Assembly (NCBI GenBank): GCA_037501455.1
Contig: CM074858.1
Location: 79,582,501-79,646,500 of the forward strand
Length of the DNA: 64,000 nucleotides
From: Lantana camara
Taxonomy: Eukaryota > Streptophyta > Magnoliopsida > Lamiales > Verbenaceae
Direction: 5' to 3'
Shown here: positions 1 to 11,263 of the stretch, piece by piece
Layout: the number at the start of each line of letters is the position of its first letter
Numbering within the stretch: position 1 is the first letter of the stretch
Notes under the pieces: generated by a model
Seen by the model: only the letters and a program-made list of their open reading frames with translations
Database searches by the model: none
What the model was told of the DNA's origin: nothing
Translations under genes and position numbers: made by a program

Positions 1-2
1 AC

Positions 3-945
3 AACATCGATAAGAGGCTACAGGATTATGTACCGCCGGCACCTCCAGCACCACCTGCACCTGCTGTACCGCCCGAGGCACCGATTTCTATTATACTTAG
101 GGAGTTTCAGAATCAAAGACCTTCCATATTTTTCAAGGGAAATGATATGCAGGCGGAAATGTGGTTGAAAGAAGTCGAAAGAATATGGGAGCTCATTCCA
201 TGTGAGTCCCGAGAGAAGGCTCGATGCACCATTACTTTGATACAAGGGGAAGCCTACTCTTGGTGGGAAAGCACACGGATAGTCTTGGAAGCATCTGGAG
301 AAGAGATCAATTGGGAAGTCTTTACAAGAGAGTTTAAGAATAAATTCATTCCTCCTTCATCCCGTACTCGAAGATTGAGGGAATTCACCGAATTGAAGCA
401 AGGATCGAGGTCTGTGGCCGAGTATATTTTGGAGTATGAGAGGATATCCCGCTATGCACCTAATATAGTAGGTGATGACTTTCATAAGGCTAAGCAGTTT
501 GTTCAGGGACTTCGACCGGATATCTAGGCAGCTCTTGAGGCAGTTAATACGAGCACTTGGGCGAAGGCTACTTCGAAAGCCTTAAAGGTTGAAGATTATG
601 TGAATGCTAGGAGGCCAGTTTATCGCCAAGGACAAGGGTCAGGACCTGGCTCGGGATTTAATAAAGGAAAGAAGCCGATGACTTTACCAGCTCCACCACC
701 AAAAGGACCTTTCAAGAAACCTAGGGTAGGAGGTCAGATTGCACCCATTCCACGAGCACTCAGGCTCCATCGGCTCCTAAGGGATATCGTAACGATCAGC
801 CACCGTGTACTTATTGTGGATGGCCAACCCATTCTTATAACAATTGCCGAAAAAGATTGAGGTTGTGCCTAATTTGTGGGAAGGGAGATCATATGACTTT
901 TGCATGCCCGTACAAGACTCCAGGAAATCATTCTGGAGCTCAGAG
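3..945 (+). pseudogene. gag: Element A gag (capsid/nucleocapsid), broken
   Basis: Gag is the structural protein of the retrotransposon particle. The frame opens at base 3 with a proline/alanine-rich linker and runs into the retrotransposon Gag core: the stretches WLKEVERIWELIPC, GEAYSWWES, FTREFKNKFIPPS and FTELKQGSRSVAEYILEYER are clear. A TAG at 525-527 follows GLRPDI, and a frameshift near 745-775 moves the reading into another frame. Two CX2CX4HX4C zinc knuckles follow in that new frame, at about 806-847 (CTYCGWPTHSYNNC) and 866-907 (CLICGKGDHMTFAC). Two complete knuckles are notable, since many plant Ty3 Gags have one. The N-terminus is outside the window. The gene is not functional as it stands. 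Confidence 0.88.
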
Positions 946-1636
946 ACCAATGATTCAGGCACGAGCTTATGCTCTTGAGGGCGAGGAGCAGAATGTCGAG
1001 GTTATACCAAACACCGTGGTGGAAGGTACCATTTGCATTCATAACACGAGCATTCATGCATTATTCGATCCGGGTGCCACGCATACTTTTATATCTTCTG
1101 ATCTATGTGCCTCTCTGTGCCTACCTATTACTTGTTCAAATTCTTGCTATTTTGTGAGTTCGCCTCTTGGGGGTAGTTTGCAGACAGATCGGGTTGTCAG
1201 GGGTTGTTCAGTTTTGATAGAAGGGAAAGATTATCCTGCAGATTTCATCGCGATGCCTATGAAGAAGTATGGGGTAATCTTCGGGATGGATTGGCTATAC
1301 CGGCACCGGGCCGAAGTTGATTGTTTTAAGAAGAAGATAAAGTTGGGTAAAGAGTTGATTGGAGAAGTTGGGTCGAAGAATGTACCCCTCTTATCGTTTA
1401 TGGAAGCTCGCAAGTTGGTAAACGATGGAGCCACGGGATTTATTTCCTATCTCCTTAATAAACCAAAGGATCAATCAAGTTTTGAGGAGACGGCCGTAGT
1501 AAAGGAATATCCCGATGTATTTCCAGAAAATTTAGGTTCTCTACCACCGGATCGGGAGATTGAGTTTGTTATTGACTTATATCCGGGGTCAGAACCTTAT
1601 TCTAAGACGCCTTATAGAATGGCTCCGCAGAGTTGA
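857..1636 (+). pseudogene. pol: Element A zinc knuckle 2, aspartic protease and start of RT
   Basis: One open stretch of 259 codons begins just before the second zinc knuckle and covers the retropepsin-like protease, which cuts the polyprotein. The active-site motif FDPGATHTF is intact, with the catalytic Asp at about residue 71 (codon 1067-1069). It is followed by the protease C-terminal block GVIFGMDWL and by a linker ([28 protein letters not shown]) that leads into reverse transcriptase (SKTPYRMAP). The frame ends just after 1620: compared with the same place in elements D and F, one base is missing in the codons after MAP. The ATG is simply the first in the stretch; the real product would be made from one long Gag-Pol reading frame. 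Confidence 0.85.
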
Positions 1637-2217
1637 AGGAGTTAAAGATTCAACTCGAGGAATTACTCAAGATTGGTTATATTCGACCGAGTTCATCTCC
1701 GTGGGGTGCTCCGGTTCTCTTTGTCAAGAAGAAAGATGGATCGTTGAGGATGTGTATAGATTACCGGGAGCTTAATCGGATGATTATCAAGAATAAGTAC
1801 CCGTTTCCCCACATTGAGGATTTATTCGATATGCTGCAAGGTTCAGGAGTTTATTCGAAATTGAATTTAAGGCACGGTTACTACCAGTTGAAAATCCGGG
1901 AAGAGGATATACCAAAGACAGGATTTAATACCCGGTATGGGCATTATGAGTTCGTAGTGATGCCTTTTGTTTTGACAAATGCCCCTGCAGCATTCATGGA
2001 TATGATGCATCGGATCTTTCGACCGTATTTGGATAAATTCGTAGTAATCTTCATTGATGACATTCTTGTGTATTCAAAGACTCCGGAAGATCATGCTAGG
2101 CATCTCAGATTGGTATTGGAGACGTTGAGAGAGCACCGGTTGTATGCGAAGTTTAGTAAGTGTGAGTTTTGGATCGTCCGGGTTGCTTTTCTAGGCCATA
2201 TTATTTCAAGTATGTAA
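1633..2217 (+). pseudogene. pol: Element A reverse transcriptase, frame-shifted and mutated
   Basis: This is the Ty3/gypsy RT, which copies the element's RNA into DNA inside the particle. Visible blocks are [29 protein letters not shown], then [29 protein letters not shown] and the catalytic box [11 protein letters not shown]. The first catalytic carboxylate normally sits in the block S-K-L-D-L-R; here it is Asn (SKLNLR), a G-to-A change, so the enzyme would be dead even without the frameshift before it. A TAA at 2215-2217 ends the frame just before the connection domain. Neighbours on both sides are the rest of the same polyprotein. Confidence 0.87.
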
Positions 2218-2890
2218 ATGGAAGTTGATCCTTCTAAGATCGAGACGGTTATTCAGTGGCAGAGCCCCAAGAATGCTTCCGAGATTAGAAGTTTCTTGGG
2301 ATTGGCAGGTTATTATCGAAGGTTCGTAAAGGAATTTTCAAAGATAGCCTGTCCTTTAACTCGGTTGACTAAGAAGAAAGCTAAATTTGAGTGGGACGAG
2401 GCATGTGAAGCAAGTTTTCAACTCTTGAAGGAAAAATTAACCACTGCACCGGTATTAACACTTCCCGAGGGCACTGAAGGATACATGGTTTATACGGACG
2501 CCTCGAAAGAAGGGTTGGGATGTGTTTTGATGCAGAAGGGTAAAGTGATAGCCTATGCCTCGAGGAAATTGAAGGATCATGAACAGAATTATCCCACTCA
2601 TGATCTTGAGCTTGTAGCAATGATCTTTGCTTTGGGAAAGTGGAGACACTATCTTTATGGAATTTCTTTTGAGATCTTTTCCGACCACAAGAGTCTACAG
2701 TATTTGTTTTCTCAGAAGGAATTAAATAAGAGACAAAGGCATTGGATGGAGATGTTGGCGGATTATGAGTGTATAATTCGATAGCATCCCGGAAAGGCCA
2801 ACGTGGTCGCGGATGCGCATAGTAGGAAAGCTAGCGTGTCAAGTGTTAAGGTGGAAGTTAAGGATGAATCTGAGTCTTTCAAGCTGAAAG
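2218..2890 (+). pseudogene. pol: Element A RT thumb/connection and RNase H
   Basis: The frame continues after the TAA at 2215-2217 with the RT C-terminus ([35 protein letters not shown]) and RNase H, which removes the RNA strand after copying. RNase H carboxylates are visible in order: TDAS, then DLELVA (Glu), then SDHKSL (Asp). A TAG at 2782-2784 replaces the aromatic residue expected before the HPGKANVVADA block, and the next motif reads A-H-S-R-K where A-L-S-R-K is usual. A further in-frame stop lies near 2915. It is a decayed part of the polyprotein. Confidence 0.85.
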
Positions 2891-3813
2891 CTAGTATTCG
2901 GAATATTACCATTTAACCGGATCTTCAGCAGAGATTATTTGAAGCTCAAAGAGTGGATTCCGAGGTTCAGAAGTTAGCGCAGAAAGCTAGAAATGATCCA
3001 GAGAGTCCGTTTGGATTTGATGACACCGGGCTTCTAAGGTTTAAGAACAGAGTTGTGGTTTCGGAAGAGTTGAAACGGTTGATATTGGAAGAAGCTCATC
3101 GGTCTGGGTATTCGATACATCCCGGGGGAAATAAGATGTATAAGGACTTAAAGAAATTTTATTGGTGGAATGGACTTAAGCGGGGTGTGATCAAATTCGT
3201 GAGACATTGCTTGACTTGCCAAGTTGTAAAAGCAGAGCATCAGAAGCCATCGGGGCTACTTCAACCGTTACCTATTCCAGAATGGAAATAGCAGCAAGTG
3301 GCGATGGATTTCGTTACGGGTCTTCCTAGAGTGAAAGGTGGTTTAGATGGAATTTGGGTGATCGTGGATCGATTGACAAAATCTGCACATTTTCTTGCTA
3401 TTCGGATGTCGGATAAGGTGAATAAGTTAGCTAAGAAATATGTTGATGAAATTGTCCGACTTCATGGAGTACCGGTTAGCATTTTATCAGATCGGGATCC
3501 GAGGTTCACTTCTAGATTTTGGCAAGAATTGCAAAGGAATCTGGGCACAAGGCTTCAATTCAGCACAGCTTTCCATCCTCAGACGGACGGGTAATCAGAG
3601 AGATTAATTAAATATTTGGAGGATATGTTGATAGCATGTGCATTGGACTTTTCGAGTTCATGGAACGAGTAATTGCCTTTGATTGAATTTGCCTATAATA
3701 ACAACTTTCAAGTGTCGATAGAAATGGCTCCATATGAGGCTCTCTACGGACGGAAATACAGGTCACCGTTGCTCTTTGATTTGGAAGAATGGAATTAGAC
3801 CAAGCAGGAAGGG
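2891..3813 (+). pseudogene. pol: Element A integrase, zinc-binding and catalytic core
   Basis: Integrase inserts the DNA copy into the chromosome. The HHCC zinc-binding module is visible (EEAHRSGYSIHPGG, then HCLTCQ), followed by the DDE core: MDFVTGLP carries the first Asp, LSDRDPRFTS the second, and the Glu lies in the block after TDG (S-E-R-L). Stops break it at 3289-3291 (after PIPEWK), 3592-3594 (after FHPQTDG), 3670-3672 (after SSWNE) and 3796-3798 (after EEWN). By comparison with element D these replace Gln or Trp codons, consistent with C-to-T or G-to-A transitions. The core is otherwise well preserved, suggesting moderate age. Confidence 0.87.
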
Positions 3814-4389
3814 GTGAAACAAGGGGAGAAAAAGGAAAAACCCTCTAAGGCTGTGCAAGAGGCAATTGATAAGGTCCAAATAATCAGACAACGGATGAAA
3901 GCAGCCCAGGACCGACAGAAAAGCTATGCCGATCACCGAAGGAAAGATCTTAAGTTTGAGGTTGGTGATAGGGTATTCTTGAAAGCCTCACCTCGTAAGG
4001 GATTCTCGAGGATTGGAAAAGGAGGAAAATTGAGTCCTCGGTATTTAGGACCGTATGAGATTCTTAAGAAAATTGGAGATACGGCCTACCGTTTGGACCT
4101 ACCGCCGAGTCTGACCGGAATCCATAATGTATTTCATGTTTGTCAACTTCGGAAATATTATCCGGACGAATCCGAGATCCTACCTGTTGAGGAAGTGGAA
4201 CTGGAGCCTAACCTTACCTTCGTTCAGAAACCGGTTAGAATTTTGGATCCGAAATTGCAAGAATTAAGAAATCGGCGTATCCCACTAGTTAAAGTCTTAT
4301 GGAGAAGTGATAAAACGGAAGAGGCTACGTGGGAGACGGAGGATAAGATGAAAAGATTTCATCCCGAATTGTTTCCGGGCGATCAATGA
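3814..4389 (+). pseudogene. pol: Element A integrase C-terminus with chromodomain-like tail
   Basis: This 191-codon open stretch is the last part of Pol. It carries the GPY/F-type module (KLSPRYLGPYEILKKIGD, AYRLDLPPSLTGIHNVFHV) that follows the integrase core in Ty3 elements, and ends with a chromodomain-like block (ILDPKLQELRNRRIPLVKVL, then EATWETEDKMKRFHPELF). In chromoviruses this tail reads chromatin marks and steers integration into heterochromatin, which fits the nested accumulation seen here. The stop at 4387-4389 is the natural end of Pol: the polypurine tract and LTR start about 20-35 bases later. The upstream part of the polyprotein is broken. Confidence 0.88.
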
Positions 4390-4407
4390 ATCCCAAGACG
4401 GATTCCT

Positions 4408-4422
4408 TTAAGGGGGAGAGGT
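4408..4422 (+). other. Polypurine tract of element A
   Basis: The purine run AAGGGGGAGAGG directly precedes the LTR start TGTGACGCCCCG at 4423. It is the primer for plus-strand DNA synthesis. The same arrangement is seen at the ends of elements C, D, G and H. Confidence 0.85.
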
Positions 4423-5689
4423 TGTGACGCCCCGATAATTCGACCGTACAGGTATGACGTAAGTGTTTACAAAATTACGCGAATTAATTGTTTATACGTA
4501 TTTTATATATTTAATTTTGTTTTAAATATTAAAAATGTTAATTATTATATCTTAAGTTTTATTAATATTAATTTTATATGTTAATGTGATTTGTTATTAA
4601 ATCAATTATGAAATTCAATTATGTTTATTAATATTAATGTCATTCCATTTTCGTTGACTTCAATTTCATTTCTTTTATTTTACGAATTCAATTTTATATT
4701 ATTGTAAATGTTATGGATTTTCTTGTTGCATTGCTTATGAGTGACACATACGTGCTTCGTTTTTATATGAATTGATACCGAAATTTCGTGTAAATTTAAT
4801 ATGTTGGACTTATATGTGTCTTGAATATGAATATATGTTCGTTTCGTATTTTCGGGTTCATTTGCATGAGTTTCGAATTTATTTTAATTTTGGAATCCAA
4901 GTCGGGGGCTAACGAGCAATTAGCGCACACTTGGTTCCGTAATTGATATCTTGAGGTCGGGAACTCGGATTCGAGCTCCGTCAACTTCGCTGAACTCGCA
5001 ACAAAAATTCGAGTTTAGTGAACTTAGCCTTATAATTTTCCCAAGTCATTTGAACCTCCGAAATCCAACCGAAAAACGAATCGGCACCTAAACTGCCATG
5101 TTTTACTAAATGAGCCATATCTCTTACAATTCTTGACCAAATTAACCATAGTTGGAGTCCATGGAACCCTAACTCAACCACCTAACCTATCATACCATCC
5201 CTTAACCGAACCAACCCTCCCATAAACAAGAAATCTCAGCCAAAGCTACTGACTTCCAGTCATTCCCGTAACCTTGCCTTCCTTGGAGATTTTGGAGCTC
5301 AAATCTCTTCCAACCTTCACCCAATCAACAAGGCAAGCTTAGGATGGTAATATACATTCAATTTGTGTCATTTTAAGCTATGCATCCCCAATTTTGATCA
5401 TGGTTTCATGAGTATATGGCTGATTCAGTGAATAGTAAGGTTTAGAGCATTTTTGTTGATCTCATTCGTTTCTTGTTGGTTTTGAGTGATTCCAATCTTA
5501 AATATGATTGTTTTGACATCCTCTTCTCATTTATGATCATTGATTACATGGTAGTTGAAGTATTCATGAGATATCATTAATGGCATTTTGAGGAAAATTC
5601 ATGAAATGATCACTTATGCCTTGTTCTCACGTTTGAGCTTCCTTAGAACTGATTTATATGTCAAATTGATATTGTTTTGCTGTATATTT
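4423..5689 (+). repeat. 3' LTR of element A, first part
   Basis: It starts TGTGACGCCCCG. After an AT-rich stretch it has the block shared by most LTRs here (GGGGGCTAACGAGCAATTAG, then a GGGAACTCGGATTCGAGCTC region). At 5286-5307 there is an inverted repeat GAGATTT ... AAATCTC. A splice-donor-like CAAG|GCAAGC is at 5329-5338 (GC rather than GT). No coding sequence is visible. The LTR is cut at 5689 by solo LTR B, with TSD TATTT at 5685-5689 repeated at 19603-19607. Net length about 3.6 kb. Confidence 0.88.
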
Positions 5690-8447
5690 TGTAGCACACT
5701 GCACGTGAGGCACCACATCCCCCGCACTATGGTCCAACCCGAGCAACGACATGGAGAGTCCGCACCCGGATCAAACGGTAGCGAACGGGAGACAAAGAAA
5801 ACAAACACCTAAGCTAGGCGGAACGTAGACCCTGTCAAGCAAAACCAACCAACAAAGCAAAGTGCAGCGGAAGACTAAAGATCAAACACATGCATTGGCC
5901 ACGGGCCTATAGAAATTAAACACACGGCTCACAAATAGACTTGGGCTCTTCAGGCCTATTTTTAACAAATTACAAAACCCATCAAGGTCAATTCAAAATA
6001 ACAAATGCATAAACATCCATATACGTATCTTACATACCGATTCAAATTTAAATAAAGCAAATGCAAATGTAGACTAATCTAACCCAGACCGACCGACTCA
6101 AAAGACTTGACTCAACTCCGCCTAGCTCCAAACTCCAAAGCAGACCTGCACACTAAAAGATTGGGGAGGGAGAGGGTCAGTCTACAACTCGACTAAGTGA
6201 GGGGCCTACCCACACACACCACATATACATATTGAGCAAAGCACAAATTAACAAAAGACTATGAACCGGGATAAGGTTTTTCATACCAAAGTCATTTCGT
6301 AGCAAACTTATACTTATACATAATAAACAGAGCAAGCTTAACGAGATCACAATAATATAAGAGAAGCTCCTATCCCGTTTCATAATCATCATAACAAAAC
6401 AAATCTAATACCCGGCGAGTACGGGTCTCCAACCTTACTTCCAAATCCTAACACACGAATCAAACGGAAAACAAACAAATATCACAAACAATCCCACCTC
6501 AACAACCATGGTGTTCGGGAGTCAAACCCTCTTCACCAAATTACCAATACATACGGGGTAGCTAACCCACGATATGCCTTCCCCGGTTATCCACCGAGGG
6601 CTCAAGATACCACGCCTTCCCAACCTCCAAGAGTCGCACGTGAATATCTCAAATGGAATTATGCCCAGGTCAAACCCAACGACCTTTGTCGTACCGGGGC
6701 TCCCAGCCCATAATTCTGGGGTCCAACAAACCAAAACAAACCAAACTCCCATCTTTCATGGATAAACTCGCTACAAAACACACTTAACAAAACATAACCA
6801 AAACTTACGTACCTTATCGGAGCATACCATACCTTGCCACTTAGCATATGCTATAAACGTACCTCTCCGTGTCATCCTAATCCGTAGCTAGTATGAAGAC
6901 ACACGGTTTGGAGCATAGCCTCGTTACAAAACATTTTCCAGCTTACATACGCTCGTATACATAGTTCGAAAAACCTTTAATCAAATGACAAAGTCATATA
7001 CATATTGTATAAGCACATATCTTCTGTATAAATAATATAATATATTCGCATGCGGGCTTGAAAACGAGCGCATAGGGTTGTAGGTCACATTAACTAAAAG
7101 AAACAAACCTAAACCTCACCTTACACCGAAGAAACCAAAACCGGATAAATAATTCACCCCGGAATCAGAACGGACCACGAAACACCACCCCCGGGTGTAC
7201 CTGAACCAATTGAAGACAAAACACAATGCTTAGACTCCAAATGAACCACATTGACGCACGACTTATGTTTACGCACTTAGAGAATGCAAGTAGGTAGGCA
7301 AAGTTCATATGAAAATCAAATTCATGCAAACGTGTGTGTCTCATAATGTAATGGAGTCATAATCATGCTTAGGAAACACTCATGTATCCAATTAATCCAA
7401 TTAAGAGCAAACAAGATGCTCATGATCGCATACTAACCAATTCATGCATATGGAAGGCATACAAACGAATACGGAATGCAAAACTCATAAATAACATGCA
7501 TAAATAAAACAAATATGAACACATAAGCATGTTATAACAAGTTAGGAACAAGCTCGGGGTCGGAAAGGTACAAGAAAAGTGGAAGAAGAACACGAAAATT
7601 GGTTTTGAGCGAAATTGGGCAAAAGTCGGAAATTTTCCAAAATGCGTAGGTCGTAGGAAAACTGAAATATCTTGAGTTTGACAAGTGGGAATCGAGTTTT
7701 TCTTCTTGGGTATGAAACTAGACATATAGACCTTTAAAATTATATAAGGCTCGAATTCTAGTTCAAAGTGAATGAGGAAATGGCGTAGGATCAAAGTTGG
7801 GTGATCTCAGATATTCGGGAAAATAGCGACACCAAATTAAAATGATTATATCTCACAATCTAGAAAAGATATTGAGTTGATTCCAATTGGAGCTTGTAGT
7901 ACACTTCATAAGGTTTCCAACAAATTACCAATCAGGTCATTATGAGTTCGTATGAGGGAGAAACGGGTGTTTGAAAAATACACTAAAAGTAGAAACGGGC
8001 GTTTGGAATCTCTCGGGTGAAAACAGAAAGTGCCCAAATGGGCGTTTGGGAATTACACTGAGGCACGAAACGGGCTTTTGGGTATCGTCTGCTAGAAAAA
8101 TGGTGGAACAGTAACAATGGCGGAAATGGGACCAAACCCCAAGCTCACACGAACCCATGCAACACCGAATCACACAAAATTCATACAACGAAGCATACAT
8201 AACACGTAAATCACATATTTGCATATAAAAGCTCCCGAAACAAACCCGAACACATAAAACTCGAACCAAACACAATTCATCATCTTCTCCAACTAGCACT
8301 TAGGCAATGAATCAAGACACGAAAAAGGTATAGAACTAAAGCACGTAATGAAAGGGTCACAAATCTTACCTTGGGTCGTTGATCGGATGGTCGGATCGTC
8401 GGAAGCTTGAGCCAAAGCTTAATGGCCAAAAGGGGAATGTTTGCTTC
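5690..8447 (-). repeat. Solo LTR B, left part (3' end of a minus-strand LTR)
   Basis: It begins TGTAGCACACTG, the reverse complement of an LTR 3' end. Read on the minus strand it holds the same modules as the other LTRs: donor-like AAG|GTAAGA at 8370, mini-exon 7200-7120, and the complementary pair GCTAGGCGGA (5813-5822) / TCCGCCTAGC (6117-6126). Short inverted repeats with centre GGGC or GGGT lie at 7961-8050. Open reading frames here are short and unlike known proteins. It is interrupted at 8447 by element C. Confidence 0.88.
7961..8075 (-). repeat. Short inverted-repeat cluster in LTR B
   Basis: On the plus strand: AAAC/GGGT/GTTT at 7961-7972, AAAC/GGGC/GTTT at 7993-8004, CCCAAAT/GGGC/GTTTGGG at 8033-8050 (one T.G pair), and a decayed copy AAACGGGCTTTT near 8067. 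The pattern is complementary arms around a 4-base GC-rich centre, as in the other LTR families of this window, but with different arms. Confidence 0.75.
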
Positions 8448-10644
8448 TGTAGCATCCCGATCGTTCGGATTTCCAGGTACGCCGTAACGAGAGGGTTTTA
8501 TGCGTATTTAAATTATTTAATTACGTATTTGAATGTTCTTTTAATTCTTTTATGATTATTTGAATTTATATGAAATTAATTGTTTATAATTATGAACTTT
8601 GAATTTTAAACGTTAAAGTTTGTATACTCGTAATTTGCTCGTTATGTGCCGGAATTCAATTCCGATTTTTGTGAAATTTTGGTATGCGTGATATATGTGA
8701 GTTATGAATGTGTTTGCATGCTCGTTTTAAGTTTTCGTGTTCGTTTGTCGAGGTTTTAAACCTTTGGTATTTGACGAGGGACATGAGGGCCTAACTAGTT
8801 TTAGTGCGCCTCTTGTTCCGGAGGCCATAACTTGAGCTAGGGAATTCGGATTCGAATTCCGGAAAATGTGTTGGACTCATAACGAAGAGATGAAGCCAAG
8901 GAACCTGATTTGGTATTTTTCTAAGTCCATTTGGACCCTCGTTTTTCACCCGGAACGAACAGCTTGCGCCTAAGCCACCATCTTTGACTAGTTCACTTGT
9001 GGGGCCAATTTAACCATGCTCAAGCCTTTAACCTTGGTTTATATGATATTAACTCAGCCCTATCCCTTCCCTACCCTTTCATTTCGTCCAACACACCCAC
9101 AAGACGAGGAAGAGCAGTTGATCCATGGAGAAAAGAGAAGAGAAGAAGAAGCCCTTTCCATGTCTTGAGATTTTGAAGACAAATCTTCTCCATACTTCTT
9201 CATATCTTAAAGGTACGTATATTTATGTATTCTCCTCTCTTCTATGCTTCATTTTATTCTTGAAATTCATGAAATGCATCAGATTTTAATAAGGGGATTG
9301 AGGCTTGCATGAATAGTTAGGGTTAGACTTCATTTTTGAATCCTTGTCTTAGCTTGAGTTTCATGGAGGTTTGATGCATGTTAACTGATTATTTGAGCTT
9401 CTTAACCTCAATATATGCCTTATACTTCATATTATTTGTGTAACATATGATCTACCATTGTTAACTTGAAGAAAATCTTGAGTTTTTAAGCATGAAACTG
9501 GAAGTTCGAACTGCTGCTGTCAGCTCCTTTTTAACCGAACTGCTGTCATGTTTTTGAGTTTTCTTTGATGAATTCTTACATCCAATTTCGTGTGTTAATG
9601 CTTGGTTATGTGTTACACATGTTGCTTTATAAATATGCTCGGTTTTTGCCTTGAAAACCTTGGTTTATATGATGAGTTTTGAGCTTAAAAACTGCTGCAA
9701 AAATCTGCTCGCACGTATGAACTGCTGTCAGGATTTTTTGGTTTGGTTTGATGATGTCTTGTGCTTATTTTCGTGTGACATTGCATGGACATGAAGTATA
9801 TGAGTTTTTCTACATGTTAGCTAAGTTTCCTTAAGCATTTATGCCCCTTTTCATCTGTATATATGAGTTAGAATATGACTTGTTTTCATGCCTTTTGTTG
9901 CATCAGTTTTGTGTGGTTGTTTTGGGGTGCTAAAGCTGATCATATGAACTTATTATGCCCCATTTTGGATACTTAACTGATAGTACATGATGTTTGGATG
10001 ATTTTCTCTTAAGATCCTTTGATGAAATTATGAGGTTTTGAGCCCCAAACCTAGGTTAGAAATCTGCTCCCCTGTTTTGGAACTGTTGTGACGTTTTGTG
10101 CCTTGTTACTTGAGTTAATGGCTTCCAATTCATGTGCATTTTGATGGAGACATGGTATACTAATTGATTTACATGTTAGCCCTGTTGTTTCAAGCTTTTA
10201 GATCCATTTTCAGCTCCTAAATCGAAACATGAGGCCTATTTGTATGCTGTGTACGAACTGATCTGCTGCTGTTGCATTTTGTGATTAGTCGGTGGTTCTA
10301 ATGTGCTCCAATTCGTGTCAATATGCATATACATGGAGTATTTGAGTAGCTTAGCATGTTAGCATTTAGTTCCCAAGCTTTTAACTCCTAACTCAGCCCC
10401 TAAGTTGATGATCATGGCATGAATGTATCGATTTCTCAATTTTGGTTCTAATTGCATTGCTTGTTTGATGAACCTTTTTGGATGCATTCTTCAATCTCTT
10501 TATGTGATTCTTTGGTATGTATTTGATGCTTGTTTTATGTGTTAATGCTTGAGTAGTCCCTCTCTTTCAGCCCTTGATTTGCTCTTGGTTTTCTTCCCCT
10601 TTTCAATCGCAGTTGTCAGTCCTTTCCGCCCTTTTCGCCTCTGT

Positions 10645-10788
10645 ACCGAGACACCCCCGTGTCTCGGTTTGTTCTTCTGGAGTGACACGGGCGTGTCACC
10701 CCCCCTTTTTGTAGCTTTGTTTCCCTCCTGTACTGAGACACGGGGGTGTCTCAGTTTAGGCTTCTGGGATGACACGGGCGTGTCATTC
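10645..10788 (+). repeat. Four-hairpin cluster in 5' LTR of element C
   Basis: Four inverted repeats lie within about 145 bp. ACCGAGACAC/CCCC/GTGTCTCGGT at 10645-10668 has 10-bp arms. GTGACAC/GGGC/GTGTCAC lies at 10682-10699. ACTGAGACAC/GGGG/GTGTCTCAGT at 10732-10755 has 10-bp arms. ATGACAC/GGGC/GTGTCAT lies at 10769-10786. Every centre is four G/C bases. The same cluster is at 17162-17303 in the 3' LTR, where one centre is CGCC but its arms are unchanged. Confidence 0.9.
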
Positions 10789-11263
10789 CCCTCGGTTAGA
10801 TTTTTAAGTGTAACTCTTTTTCGTTCCCTTGCTTCTCTTGTCCCGTTTGTGGCCTATATGCATTATTAGCTTAATGTATTATGTGTTAACTTGTGTAATA
10901 TGAATTTAAGATTTGATTTATGTGCTCGTTTTTGAATTATGGCTTCATATGTGCGATATGCTCCTTTAACGGGCGTTTATGACCTTCTGTCTCGTTTATA
11001 TGCCTTGCATGATCAATCGTTGCTCTTTATATGACATTAATGCTTTGATAACATGTTGTATGATATGATATGTGTGTTATATGGAACTTGTGAATTCGTT
11101 TAGTAGTAATTTTTGAGATTTATGGTTTAATATGAACGTGTATGCATTATGTGCCAATTTGTTTAGATTGATAAGCATCACTCGCATTCATATGCATTTG
11201 CCGAGCGTCAATACGGTTCATTTTGAGTCTAAGTTTGCCTCTTGCTCTTTGCTTTGCTCTTAG

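Noticed and set aside
1..4389. Element A as a functional virus-like element
   Set aside because: At least eight stops or frameshifts and a lost RT catalytic Asp; annotated as pseudogenes.
10549..10869. 106-codon open frame in LTR C (and a copy at 17066-17431)
   Set aside because: It runs across the four palindromes, has an open shadow on the other strand, and its sequence resembles no protein. The openness comes from the repeats.
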